From positions 1 through 16,892 of the forward strand of contig CALDOZ010000033.1 in NCBI GenBank assembly GCA_937912025.1: a stretch of 16,892 nt of DNA, written 5' to 3'. This DNA comes from an uncultured Clostridia bacterium (lineage in GTDB: Bacteria; Bacillota; Clostridia; Christensenellales; Borkfalkiaceae). The notes beneath the pieces are model-generated. The model was not told the origin of the DNA. It worked only from the letters and a program-made list of their open reading frames with translations, and did no database searches. The position numbers were made by a program, and so were the translations under genes. Of the stretch, positions 1 to 6,305 are shown one piece after another (the stretch's first letter is position 1; every line of letters starts with the position of its first letter).

Positions 1-52
1 ATACTATCGAAATCGGACATTTTTTAAAAAATATGTCCGATTTCGATAGTGT
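1..52. repeat. near-perfect 50-bp palindrome, possible terminator of an upstream gene
   Basis: Arms at 3-20 and 33-50 are perfectly complementary over 18 bases (ACTATCGAAATCGGACAT and its reverse complement). The pairing continues through 22-25/28-31 after a single T/T mismatch at 21/32, so almost the whole block is self-complementary. The outermost bases 1-2/51-52 add an A-T and a G-T pair. What follows on the + strand is only modestly T-rich (GTGTTTTGAATT), so it is an imperfect intrinsic terminator. The upstream gene is outside the window. It could also be an end of a mobile element or a protein-binding palindrome. Confidence 0.6.
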
Positions 53-124
53 TTTGAATTAAAAAACACAAACTTTTACCGCTAAATTTAATAGGTTGCG
101 GTAGTTTATCAAAAGAAAAACGTT

Positions 125-1516
125 ATGCTTAAATTTAAAAAACTCACCTTAAAAGACTTAAATAAAATTAAAACTTACACCCAAAAATCCCCACTAAAAG
201 TGTGTGATTTTTCTATTGGTGTTCTTTTAATGTGGGATAAAAGTTTTAATTACGAATATGCTGAGTATAATGACACAATTATCATAAAAAACCATTATGG
301 AAAGGAGGAGTGGTTTTTACCTCCCGTTGGAAAAGACGTTGACGGCGCAACCGTGCAACTTGAAAAGTATTGCGTTCAAAAAAACGTCAATTTAAACTAC
401 ACTTGCGTAGATGAAGGAGTGCTTGATTTTTATAAAAACCGCTATAATGGAAGGGCATTAATAGAGTACGATAGGCGTTGGAGCGACTATATCTACGACT
501 TTACCGCAATAAAAACGTTCGTGGGTAAAAGGTATAGTGGTCAACGTAATCACATAAATAAATTTAAAAGACTATATCCAAATTACAAATATAACCAAAT
601 AACGCGTGGCGATATTTCTATGCTTAAAGAGTTTATGAAAGAGTATAAAAAACGCCATACCGATATGGGACGCATTGAGCGTAAAGAATATCAAAATACC
701 ATAACTTTACTCGACAATTATTCAAAAAAATATTTCGTTGGCGGATATATTAGCGTTGATAAAAAAATAATAGCCTTTTCTATAGGCGAATACGTTGGCG
801 ATACGTTAGTTATTCATATTGAAAAGGCTCTTACCCAATATCAAGGGGTATATCCTACGATGTTTAACGAGTTTGTTAGCCATAGCGAAAAAGAAGGCAT
901 AATTTATATTAACAGAGAAGACGATAGTGGAGATATTGGGCTAAGAACGTCAAAAACGCAATATCACCCAGTTATGCTTGCTAATAAAAATTACGTTATG
1001 GTAAATAAGCCTATGCAAATTAAACGCGCTCCCACGTTAAAAGGTAAAGGCGTTTACGCTGACAAGATAACTCAAAACGACAAAGAAAATTATTACAATT
1101 TATACATTAATAAGTCGCTTAATAAGTATTGGGGTTACGATTATCGCGCCGACATAAAAACTCCATCGCCAGACGCTTTTTATAATATGGTAGTAGCGGA
1201 CTTTAAAAACAAAGAAAATATGTGTCTAGCCTTAAGAAACGAAAAAGGCGGACAACTTATTGGCGAAGTAGTTTTTTATAATTTTGGATACGATAACACC
1301 GTTGAAATTGGCGTAAGGTTATTTAGAAAATATCACGGCAAAGGTTTAGGTAAACAAGCGTTTAGTTTAGCAATAAAGTACGCTACTCAAAAACTTAACA
1401 AAATTCCCGTAGCAAAAGCATATAAAAAAAATACGCCGTCAATAAACGCGCTATTTAGCGCAGGTTTTAAAAAAGTAAGCGAAGATAATAAGTTTATATA
1501 TTTTAAAAGTTGTTAA
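125..1516 (+). CDS. DUF2156-GNAT fusion protein, predicted acyl/aminoacyl transferase
   Basis: This 463-residue protein appears to have two acyltransferase-fold parts. Residues about 1-295 resemble DUF2156, the domain related to the catalytic part of phosphatidylglycerol lysyltransferase (MprF) and to Fem-type aminoacyl transferases. Features include the 'KRYSGQRNHINKFKR' stretch and the 'INREDDSGDIGLRTSKTQYHP' region near the end of the domain. Residues about 305-463 look like a GNAT N-acetyltransferase: a 'YWGYDY' start, a 'GEVVFYNF' strand, an acetyl-CoA loop 'YHGKGLGKQ' at 403-411, and a final 'NALFSAGFKKV' element. No transmembrane segment is visible, so unlike MprF it should be soluble. 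The substrate is unknown. The start has no clear Shine-Dalgarno site. No terminator follows directly, only a weak GCGT/ACGC hairpin about 140 bases downstream. Domain assignment is by recognition, not by search. Confidence 0.72.
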   Translation: MLKFKKLTLKDLNKIKTYTQKSPLKVCDFSIGVLLMWDKSFNYEYAEYNDTIIIKNHYGKEEWFLPPVGKDVDGATVQLEKYCVQKNVNLNYTCVDEGVLDFYKNRYNGRALIEYDRRWSDYIYDFTAIKTFVGKRYSGQRNHINKFKRLYPNYKYNQITRGDISMLKEFMKEYKKRHTDMGRIERKEYQNTITLLDNYSKKYFVGGYISVDKKIIAFSIGEYVGDTLVIHIEKALTQYQGVYPTMFNEFVSHSEKEGIIYINREDDSGDIGLRTSKTQYHPVMLANKNYVMVNKPMQIKRAPTLKGKGVYADKITQNDKENYYNLYINKSLNKYWGYDYRADIKTPSPDAFYNMVVADFKNKENMCLALRNEKGGQLIGEVVFYNFGYDNTVEIGVRLFRKYHGKGLGKQAFSLAIKYATQKLNKIPVAKAYKKNTPSINALFSAGFKKVSEDNKFIYFKSC

Positions 1517-1580
1517 AATGGTATTTTTTCATATAAAATTCAAAAAATTCGACAAAAACACTCTAAATCTACTCAAAAAA

Positions 1581-1611
1581 TGTTGATAACTTTGTGGATA
1601 AGTTATTAACT
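1581..1611. promoter_or_regulatory. DnaA-box-like cluster inside an inverted repeat
   Basis: On the - strand, 1593-1601 reads TTATCCACA, an exact match to the DnaA-box consensus. Positions 1581-1589 read TTATCAACA, one mismatch. The exact box sits in an inverted repeat: TTGATAACTT (1583-1592) and AAGTTATTAA (1600-1609), with one G/T. A very A+T-rich stretch follows (1621-1653). This could bind DnaA as a regulatory or titration site. An origin is possible but the gene orientations argue against it. Confidence 0.4.
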
Positions 1612-1667
1612 GTGTTGAAAACTAACAAAAAAAATTTAAAAAATTTTCAAAAACGGCGTTAAAACGC

Positions 1668-1696
1668 TTTACAAATAAAAATAAAAAGAGTAATAT
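1668..1696 (+). promoter_or_regulatory. sigma-A-type promoter of the queT leader RNA
   Basis: A -35 TTTACA at 1668-1673 and a -10 TAATAT at 1691-1696 are separated by exactly 17 bases. The predicted transcription start is near 1703, just before the folded leader that begins at 1711, which fits well. Confidence 0.6.
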
Positions 1697-1710
1697 AGTC
1701 GCATAATCAA

Positions 1711-1805
1711 TTTGCTCATCATTTTCCCCCTTATCATATATTTTTTCAAGTGGCAGTTTACGAAGAATCGCAAGCTGTCATTTGACTTTTAAGGAAAAGA
1801 GCAAA
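1711..1805 (+). ncRNA. folded RNA module in the queT leader, upstream of the riboswitch
   Basis: An outer stem pairs TTTGCTC (1711-1717) and TTTTCC (1722-1727) with the contiguous GGAAAAGAGCAAA (1793-1805), giving 13 pairs with one 4-base bulge (1718-1721). Inside is a long hairpin at 1746-1785: 18 pairs including three G-U, one A/C mismatch, and an AGAA loop at 1764-1767. The module ends seven bases before the preQ1-I aptamer. I do not recognise it as a named RNA family. It may be a second sensor, an expression-platform part, or a stabilising 5' structure. Confidence 0.5.
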
Positions 1806-1811
1806 GCGAAA

Positions 1812-1854
1812 GGAAGGTTTTCGGCAAACACTTCCAATTAAAAAAACCGAGGTG
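1812..1854 (+). promoter_or_regulatory. preQ1-I riboswitch controlling queT translation
   Basis: The arrangement is the H-type pseudoknot of preQ1 class I. Stem P1 pairs GGAAG (1812-1816) with CTTCC (1831-1835). The loop begins GTTTT and contains TCGG (1821-1824), followed by CAAACAC, similar to the family's CnACAC. After P1 comes the A-rich stretch 1836-1846, then CCGA (1847-1850), which pairs with TCGG to form P2. CCGA runs directly into the ribosome binding site GAGGTG (1849-1854), four bases from the ATG. Ligand binding should therefore hide the site and lower translation. C1831 is either the top base of P1 or the ligand-pairing cytosine; the exact register is uncertain. The downstream transporter family is a classic target of this riboswitch. 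Confidence 0.78.
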
Positions 1855-1858
1855 TAAA

Positions 1859-2371
1859 ATGAATAACAAAAAAAACAGCAATAAATCAAATTTTATTGTA
1901 AAAGCAGGGCTGATTGGCGCTATATACGCGGCGCTTACAATGAGTTTACCATTTTTGTCGTACGGTAGCGTTCAACTACGCGTGTCAGAAGCGCTTACAA
2001 TATTACCGCTGTTTTATCCTGAAGCGGTAATTGGCTTATTCGTTGGGTGTTTAATATCTAATATAATAGGCAACGGAATTTTAGACGTCATATTTGGCTC
2101 GCTTGCAACGCTTGTTTCCGCAATTCTTACCTATATCGTAGGAAAGAAAATTAAAAACGATAAGTTAAAGTTTATTATAGGCGGGGTTTTTCCAGTAATT
2201 ATAAACGCAATTGTAATTCCGTTTACCTACTTAATTATAACGGAACTGCCGTCTTTATATTGGCTTAACTTTTTAACGGTGTTTATAGGGCAATTTTTAG
2301 CAGTTTATTTGTTTGGAACGCTTTTATACCTTTCAATTAAACGCATAAAATCAAAATCTTTTGTAAAATAA
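1859..2371 (+). CDS. queT: QueT family queuosine-precursor transporter
   Basis: A 170-residue integral membrane protein of the QueT family, thought to import queuosine precursors such as preQ1 used to modify wobble G34 of tRNAs. Family signatures are clear: 'GAIYAALTM' near residue 20, 'SYGSVQLRVSEALTILPLF' at about 35-53, 'AVIGLFVGCLISNI' and 'GILDVIFGSLATL' at about 73-85. About five hydrophobic helices are visible; the N-terminus and C-terminus are lysine-rich, as expected for cytoplasmic ends. The length is normal for the family. The start is set by GAGGTG four bases upstream. It is probably a single-gene unit with its own promoter at 1668-1696 and a preQ1-I riboswitch; no queuosine synthesis genes are in the window. 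The coupling energy module, if any, is not visible. Confidence 0.9.
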   Translation: MNNKKNSNKSNFIVKAGLIGAIYAALTMSLPFLSYGSVQLRVSEALTILPLFYPEAVIGLFVGCLISNIIGNGILDVIFGSLATLVSAILTYIVGKKIKNDKLKFIIGGVFPVIINAIVIPFTYLIITELPSLYWLNFLTVFIGQFLAVYLFGTLLYLSIKRIKSKSFVK

Positions 2372-2396
2372 ATTAAACTGTTTTTTGCAATAAAAA

Positions 2397-2418
2397 AAGA
2401 CTTCTAAAAAGAAGTCTT
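2397..2418 (-). terminator. intrinsic terminator of the small - strand gene
   Basis: AAGACTTCT (2397-2405) and AGAAGTCTT (2410-2418) form a perfect 9-base stem with an AAAA loop. Read on the - strand it runs into a T-tract (complement of the A-run 2392-2398), starting just five bases after the stop codon of the 86-residue gene. On the + strand no T-tract follows, so it would end queT transcription poorly. Confidence 0.75.
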
Positions 2419-2422
2419 AAAT

Positions 2423-2683
2423 TTATCTATCGTCGTTTTCAATAAACATATAATCAAAATTAACGGTATCAAAAAAATCGTCTGGATTAAGTTTTAGCGA
2501 GTTGAAATTTTCGTAACACTCGCGGTGATAAGGTATAATAATAGGCGACGAAATATCCAGCATTTGGCATAATTGGGTCATATAAAAATAAAAGTCTTCG
2601 CTTTTATACTCGCCCTGCATAGTAAACGTCACGCGTTTTATCGTTTTGTGATTTTTAATTAATTTTGCGCCAATAATTATCAT
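2423..2683 (-). CDS. small acidic protein of unknown function (86 aa)
   Basis: I do not recognise a named function. The 86-residue product starts with a short beta-like stretch ('KLIKNHKTIKRVTFTMQGEY'), then an acidic, helix-rich middle and a conserved-looking 'NSLKLNPDDFFDTVNFDYMFIEND' tail. It has no membrane segment or signal peptide and resembles small conserved hypothetical proteins of Clostridia. The gene is real by context: its own terminator lies right behind it and a good promoter lies right in front. It has no Shine-Dalgarno site; the predicted transcription start falls at or next to the ATG, so the mRNA may be leaderless. It is divergent from rex, with overlapping promoters. Confidence 0.72.
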   Translation of the reverse strand: MIIIGAKLIKNHKTIKRVTFTMQGEYKSEDFYFYMTQLCQMLDISSPIIIPYHRECYENFNSLKLNPDDFFDTVNFDYMFIENDDR

Positions 2684-2693
2684 ATTTTACATT
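2665..2693 (+). promoter_or_regulatory. predicted rex promoter
   Basis: TTGCGC (2665-2670) and TACATT (2688-2693) are 17 bases apart. The expected start near 2700 gives a leader of about 33 bases with AAGGAG at 2718-2723, nine bases before the rex ATG. Its -10 box overlaps the -10 box of the opposing promoter. Confidence 0.45.
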
Positions 2694-2719
2694 TTAACAC
2701 ACTATTAATTTTTTTGCAA
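2691..2719 (-). promoter_or_regulatory. predicted promoter of the 86-aa gene
   Basis: On the - strand, TTGCAA (2714-2719) is followed after 17 bases by TAAAAT (2691-2696). Seven bases (2684-2690) separate the -10 box from the ATG at 2683, so the start site should fall on or just before the initiation codon. Confidence 0.55.
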
Positions 2720-2732
2720 GGAGTATTGAAAT

Positions 2733-3359
2733 ATGAGTGGTAAACAAATTTCCGACAACGTTATATCAAGGCTTCCTAAGTATTACCGCTATCTTCAAGA
2801 ACTCAATTCAAAAAAGATAACGCGCGTTTCAAGTAAAACTATTTCTGAAGCGCTTAATATTACGGCGTCGCAAGTAAGGCAAGATTTGTCGCACTTCGGT
2901 GGTTTTGGTCAGCAAGGTTACGGGTACGATACCGAATATTTAAAAGCGCGTATTCGTGAAATTTTAGGGCTTACTAATCATCATAACGCAATCATTATTG
3001 GTGGCGGACGTATAGGTCAAGCGCTTGCAAACTATAAAGGCTTTTCGCTTGAAAACGTTTACGTTAGAGCCGTTTTCGACGTTGAAACGTCACACGTTAA
3101 AAACATTGAAGGCGTTGAAATTCTAAACATGAGCGAACTTGAAAACTACGTTAAAAATCATAAAGTAGACGTTGCAATCATATCCGTTCAAAAAGAGCAA
3201 GCGCAATTAGTTGCTGAAAAGGTTGTAAATTTAGGGGTAAAAGCCATTTGGAACTTTGCGCCTATCGACCTTAACTTTGGCTCACGCGCAGTTTGTGAAA
3301 ATATTAATATGAGCGAAAGTTTAATGCGACTTATTTATAAAAGTAAAAAAATTGATTAA
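2733..3359 (+). CDS. rex: redox-sensing transcriptional repressor Rex
   Basis: Rex senses the NADH/NAD+ ratio and represses fermentation and respiration genes when NAD+ is high. The 208-residue length is normal. Residues about 1-80 are the winged-helix DNA-binding domain ('ISRLPKYYRYLQEL', 'RVSSKTISEALNITASQVRQDLSHFGGFGQQGYGY'). From about 85 there is a Rossmann domain with the nucleotide-binding loop 'GGGRIGQA' (Gly90, Gly92, Gly95), and a C-terminal dimer-swap helix ('CENINMSESLMRLIYKSKK'). The start is fixed by AAGGAG nine bases upstream. A strong terminator follows immediately, so it is a single-gene unit. I did not find a convincing Rex operator next to it, so autoregulation is not shown. 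Its regulated genes are probably elsewhere. Confidence 0.96.
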   Translation: MSGKQISDNVISRLPKYYRYLQELNSKKITRVSSKTISEALNITASQVRQDLSHFGGFGQQGYGYDTEYLKARIREILGLTNHHNAIIIGGGRIGQALANYKGFSLENVYVRAVFDVETSHVKNIEGVEILNMSELENYVKNHKVDVAIISVQKEQAQLVAEKVVNLGVKAIWNFAPIDLNFGSRAVCENINMSESLMRLIYKSKKID

Positions 3360-3360
3360 A

Positions 3361-3394
3361 AAATTGCTATGCAAAAGATTGCATAGCAATTTTT
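3361..3394 (+). terminator. intrinsic terminator of rex
   Basis: A perfect 14-base stem, AAATTGCTATGCAA (3361-3374) with TTGCATAGCAATTT (3379-3392), closes an AAGA loop and is followed by more T residues. It begins right after the rex stop codon. Confidence 0.9.
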
Positions 3395-3443
3395 AATTGT
3401 CGATAAATGAATTGCAAAATAATAGTATGTAAATTTAAATATC

Positions 3444-3533
3444 TTGCTGAAAATATTTTAACCAATAAAATGTTATTATAATTTTTAATAACTGTTTAAA
3501 TTTGGTTGCTTTATTTTTGTTTTGTGCTAAAAT
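3444..3533 (+). promoter_or_regulatory. two candidate promoters for the DUF975 gene
   Basis: The nearer candidate is TTGCTT (3506-3511), 16 bases, TAAAAT (3528-3533). A second, similarly spaced match is TTGCTG (3444-3449), 16 bases, TAAAAT (3466-3471). A 7-base inverted repeat, GTTATTA (3472-3478) and TAATAAC (3486-3492), lies between them and could be an operator. The region is so A+T-rich that one of these may be chance. Confidence 0.45.
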
Positions 3534-3565
3534 ATATTTATTAATATAAAAAGGAGTTTGATTTT

Positions 3566-4189
3566 ATGCTTTCAGCAAAACAATTAAAACAAAGAGCAAG
3601 AAATAATCTTGGTAACAGTTTATTTTCTCAAGCATGGCTTTTTGGTCTTGCAGCGTGTATCATAGTAGGCGCTGTTACAGGTGTGGTAGCAGGTGTGTTT
3701 ACCGCAATACAGTTAGCGTGGGTTAGTTCAATTATAATAATTATAATTAATGGTCCGCTTAACTTTGGCTCTAACAAATATTTCTTATTTAGCGCGTGCA
3801 ACCAAATTGGTAAAGGCGACTTAAAAGTTTTATTCGACGGTTTTAAAACTAAACCAGCAGACAACGTAGTTATGGGTGTTTTAATTTCGTTATTTACTGC
3901 TTTATGGTCAATTTTATTTATTATTCCAGGTATTGTAAAAGCGTGCGGATACGCTATTGCCTTCTTCATTAAAGTTGACTGTCCACAATACAAACCAATG
4001 GAAGTTATGAAGTTAAGTGAATCTATTATGAAAGGCCACAAAATGCGTTACTTTATGCTTCAACTTTCATTTATCGGTTGGTATTTTGTTGGTATTTTAA
4101 CGCTTGGTATAGGATTTTTATGGATTATCCCTTACGTTCAATCAACTAATGCAGAATTCTACCGTGATTTAATTTTAAATATGAAGTAA
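3566..4189 (+). CDS. DUF975 family integral membrane protein
   Basis: A 207-residue membrane protein of the DUF975 family, whose function is unknown. After a basic N-terminus ('MLSAKQLKQRARNNLG', typical of the family) there are hydrophobic segments at about 23-48, 52-63, 100-124 and 160-190. The family's C-terminal signature is clear: 'SESIMKGHKMRYFMLQLSFIGWYF' followed by 'LTLGIGFLWIIPY' and 'NAEFYRDL'. The middle loop 'KGDLKVLFDGFK' is also typical. The start is fixed by AAGGAG (3551-3556), nine bases upstream. It sits alone; a structured repeat begins eight bases after its stop. An opposite-strand reading frame inside it (3628-4041) is a shadow. Confidence 0.88.
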   Translation: MLSAKQLKQRARNNLGNSLFSQAWLFGLAACIIVGAVTGVVAGVFTAIQLAWVSSIIIIIINGPLNFGSNKYFLFSACNQIGKGDLKVLFDGFKTKPADNVVMGVLISLFTALWSILFIIPGIVKACGYAIAFFIKVDCPQYKPMEVMKLSESIMKGHKMRYFMLQLSFIGWYFVGILTLGIGFLWIIPYVQSTNAEFYRDLILNMK

Positions 4190-4196
4190 TAAAAAC

Positions 4197-4335
4197 TATA
4201 GGAAGTTAAATCTTTTGCTAATCGCAAAATCTTTGCAAAACTGTCGTTTTGCCGTAAAAACTACAGTTTTTACACTTCAAGTTTGAAATATGGCAAAGTT
4301 TAAAACCCTTGCAAGCAAGTTTTCAACTTCTTATA
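4197..4335. repeat. 139-base element with inverted ends and internal hairpins (MITE-like or structured RNA)
   Basis: The ends TATAGGAAGTT (4197-4207) and AACTTCTTATA (4325-4335) are inverted repeats with one G/T. Inside are tightly packed perfect hairpins: TTTTGC/GCAAAA (4213-4218/4224-4229), GCAAAAC/GTTTTGC (4235-4241/4246-4252) and GTAAAAAC/GTTTTTAC (4254-4261/4266-4273). A longer alternative pairing also exists, CTTTGC (4231-4236) with GCAAAG (4293-4298). No reading frame is present. On the - strand the right half ends in a short T-run (CTATAGTTTTTATT). It could be a small non-autonomous transposon or a folded RNA. The rest of the gap, 4336-4455, holds nothing I can name. Confidence 0.55.
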
Positions 4336-4455
4336 ATGTAATTTTAACATGACTAAACACTCATTTCTACCCAACTTTAAAATTTTTTATATAATATGTT
4401 TAATTTGTTTTATTTTCATATTTTGTAATTTAACACAAACTTTAAAATATAAAAT

Positions 4456-4477
4456 AAGCGACGGAAACCCGTCGCTT
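4456..4477 (-). terminator. intrinsic terminator of the thyA-folA-aspS operon
   Basis: AAGCGACGG (4456-4464) and CCGTCGCTT (4469-4477) form a perfect 9-base GC-rich stem with a 4-base loop. On the - strand it starts five bases after the aspS stop and runs into a T-rich tail. Confidence 0.88.
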
Positions 4478-4482
4478 TTAGT

Positions 4483-6288
4483 TTATTCTTTTTCGCTATA
4501 CGCTTGAACGTGTAATTCTTTAAGTTGTTTTTCATCAACAAGGTCTGGAGCGCCCGTCATAAGACAAGATGCAGTTTGAACCTTAGGGAACGCAATAACG
4601 TCTTTAATAGAGTCCGTTTTAGTAATAAGCATTGCAAATCTATCAAGACCAAGGGCAAGTCCGCCGTGTGGTGGAGCGCCGTATTTAAACGCGTCAACAA
4701 AGAATCCGAATTTTTTAGCAATGTCTTCGTCGCTAAAACCTAAAATACCAAACATTTTTTGTTGAATGTCGCGTCGATGTATTCTAACCGAGCCACCGCC
4801 CGCTTCTTGACCGTTAATAACAATATCGTACGCTTTTGCGCGCGCTTTTAACGGCTCTGTTTCAAGAAGGTCAAGGTCTTCGTCCATTGGAGCGGTAAAC
4901 GGATGGTGAACGGCAACGAGTCTTCCCTCTTCTTCGCTATAATCAAACATAGGGAATTCCGTTACCCATAAAATATCGTAACTGTCTTTATCAATAAGGT
5001 CGTATTTTTCGGCAAGGTGTAAACGAAGTCCGCCAAGCGTGTTAAATACAACGTAATCTTTATCGGCAGCAAAGAATAACACGTCGCCTTCTTCAAAATT
5101 AAGACGCTCGGTAAAATCTTTAATATTTTCTTCGCTTAAAAATTTAAGGAAAGAGCCTTTAATTTCTCCACCAACAGGGTGAGATAACCACGCCAAACCT
5201 TTAGCGCCAAGCGTTTTTACAAACTCGATTAACCCGTCTATATCTTTACGAGAAAGTTTAGAAGCAAAACCCTTAGCATTTATAGCGCGTACGCTTCCTT
5301 TTATAGGCCCGTCAATACTTAAAGCGTCGGTAAATACTTTAAAATCGCATTTTTTAGCAATATCTGAAACGTCTTGAAGTTCTAAACCAAAACGAGTGTC
5401 AGGCTTATCAGAACCATAGCGAGTCATTGCTTCTTTATACGGCATTTGGCGGAAATGCGCGTCACCGTAATCAATACCTAAAGTTTCTTTAAAGATTGCT
5501 TTTATTAAACCTTCAACGGGGTAAATAACGTCTTCAATTTGCTCAACAAAACTCATTTCTAAGTCAATTTGAGTAAATTCAGGTTGACGGTTTGCGCGCA
5601 AGTCTTCATCGCGGAAACATTTGGTAATTTGATAATATCTATCAAACCCCGAAATCATTAAAAGTTGTTTAAATAATTGCGGTGATTGTGGAAGCGCGTA
5701 AAAACACGTTGGGTGCACGCGTGACGGAACGAGATATTCTCTTGCGCCTTCTGGAGAAGACTTACCAAGCATTGGCGTTTCAATTTCCATAAAGTCTATA
5801 CTTTCTAAATAATTACGCGTAGCCTTAGTTATAATTGAACGAGTAATTAATTTGTTTTGAAGTATAGGACGGCGAAGGTCTAAATATCTGTATTTTAAAC
5901 GTAAATTTTCGTTTACGTTAACTTCGTCTAAAATTTCAAACGGAGTAGTTTCAGCTTCTGATAAAATTTTAAGTTCGCTTGCTAAAATTTCAATATCACC
6001 GGTTGCAATTTTGGTAGTTTTACTTTCTCTTTCACGAACTTTACCTTTAACGAGTAAAACGTATTCTGAACGAATACTTTCAGCCTTTTCAAAAACAGTT
6101 TTAGAAGTTGTACTATCAAAAACTATTTGAACAATGCCCGTTTTATCGCGCAAGTCAACGAAAATCAAACTACCTAAATTTCTTCTTTTTTGTACCCAAC
6201 CGGTCACCACAACATCTTTATTAACGTCACATAGTCTTAGCGTTCCGTTATAATTAGTTCTTCTAAGACCACCCATAAATTCAGCCAT
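4483..6288 (-). CDS. aspS: aspartyl-tRNA synthetase, bacterial type
   Basis: Class II synthetase that attaches aspartate to tRNA-Asp in the cytoplasm. The 601-residue length and domain order are normal: N-terminal OB-fold anticodon-binding domain ('VTGWVQKRRNLGSLIFVDLRDK', about 28-49), motif 1 region around 150-175, motif 2 'FRDEDLRANRQPEF' at 225-238, the bacterial GAD insertion at about 290-420, and motif 3 'GGLALGLDRFAML' at 542-554. Leu38 in 'RRNLGS' sits where strictly Asp-specific enzymes such as E. coli AspRS have Leu and dual Asp/Asn enzymes often have His. This suggests, but does not prove, a discriminating enzyme. GGAG lies a short distance upstream of the ATG. It is the last gene of an operon, 17 bases after folA. 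Confidence 0.97.
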   Translation of the reverse strand: MAEFMGGLRRTNYNGTLRLCDVNKDVVVTGWVQKRRNLGSLIFVDLRDKTGIVQIVFDSTTSKTVFEKAESIRSEYVLLVKGKVRERESKTTKIATGDIEILASELKILSEAETTPFEILDEVNVNENLRLKYRYLDLRRPILQNKLITRSIITKATRNYLESIDFMEIETPMLGKSSPEGAREYLVPSRVHPTCFYALPQSPQLFKQLLMISGFDRYYQITKCFRDEDLRANRQPEFTQIDLEMSFVEQIEDVIYPVEGLIKAIFKETLGIDYGDAHFRQMPYKEAMTRYGSDKPDTRFGLELQDVSDIAKKCDFKVFTDALSIDGPIKGSVRAINAKGFASKLSRKDIDGLIEFVKTLGAKGLAWLSHPVGGEIKGSFLKFLSEENIKDFTERLNFEEGDVLFFAADKDYVVFNTLGGLRLHLAEKYDLIDKDSYDILWVTEFPMFDYSEEEGRLVAVHHPFTAPMDEDLDLLETEPLKARAKAYDIVINGQEAGGGSVRIHRRDIQQKMFGILGFSDEDIAKKFGFFVDAFKYGAPPHGGLALGLDRFAMLITKTDSIKDVIAFPKVQTASCLMTGAPDLVDEKQLKELHVQAYSEKE

Positions 6289-6305
6289 ATTATTAACTCC
6301 GTATA

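Noticed and set aside
1581..1653. Chromosome origin (oriC)
   Set aside because: Two boxes are too few, no origin-linked genes are near, and the long - strand block to the right would be transcribed toward it, head-on to replication.
2684..2702. Possible Rex operator (GTGTTAA half-site) near rex
   Set aside because: Only one half resembles TTGTTAA; the other half has several mismatches. The sequence is better explained as the -10 region of the small gene's promoter, and a similar string occurs at the thyA -10 region.
3628..4041. 137-residue open frame on the - strand inside the DUF975 gene
   Set aside because: It is antisense to a well-supported gene, has no recognisable domain, and its hydrophobic composition is what the complement of membrane-protein codons gives.
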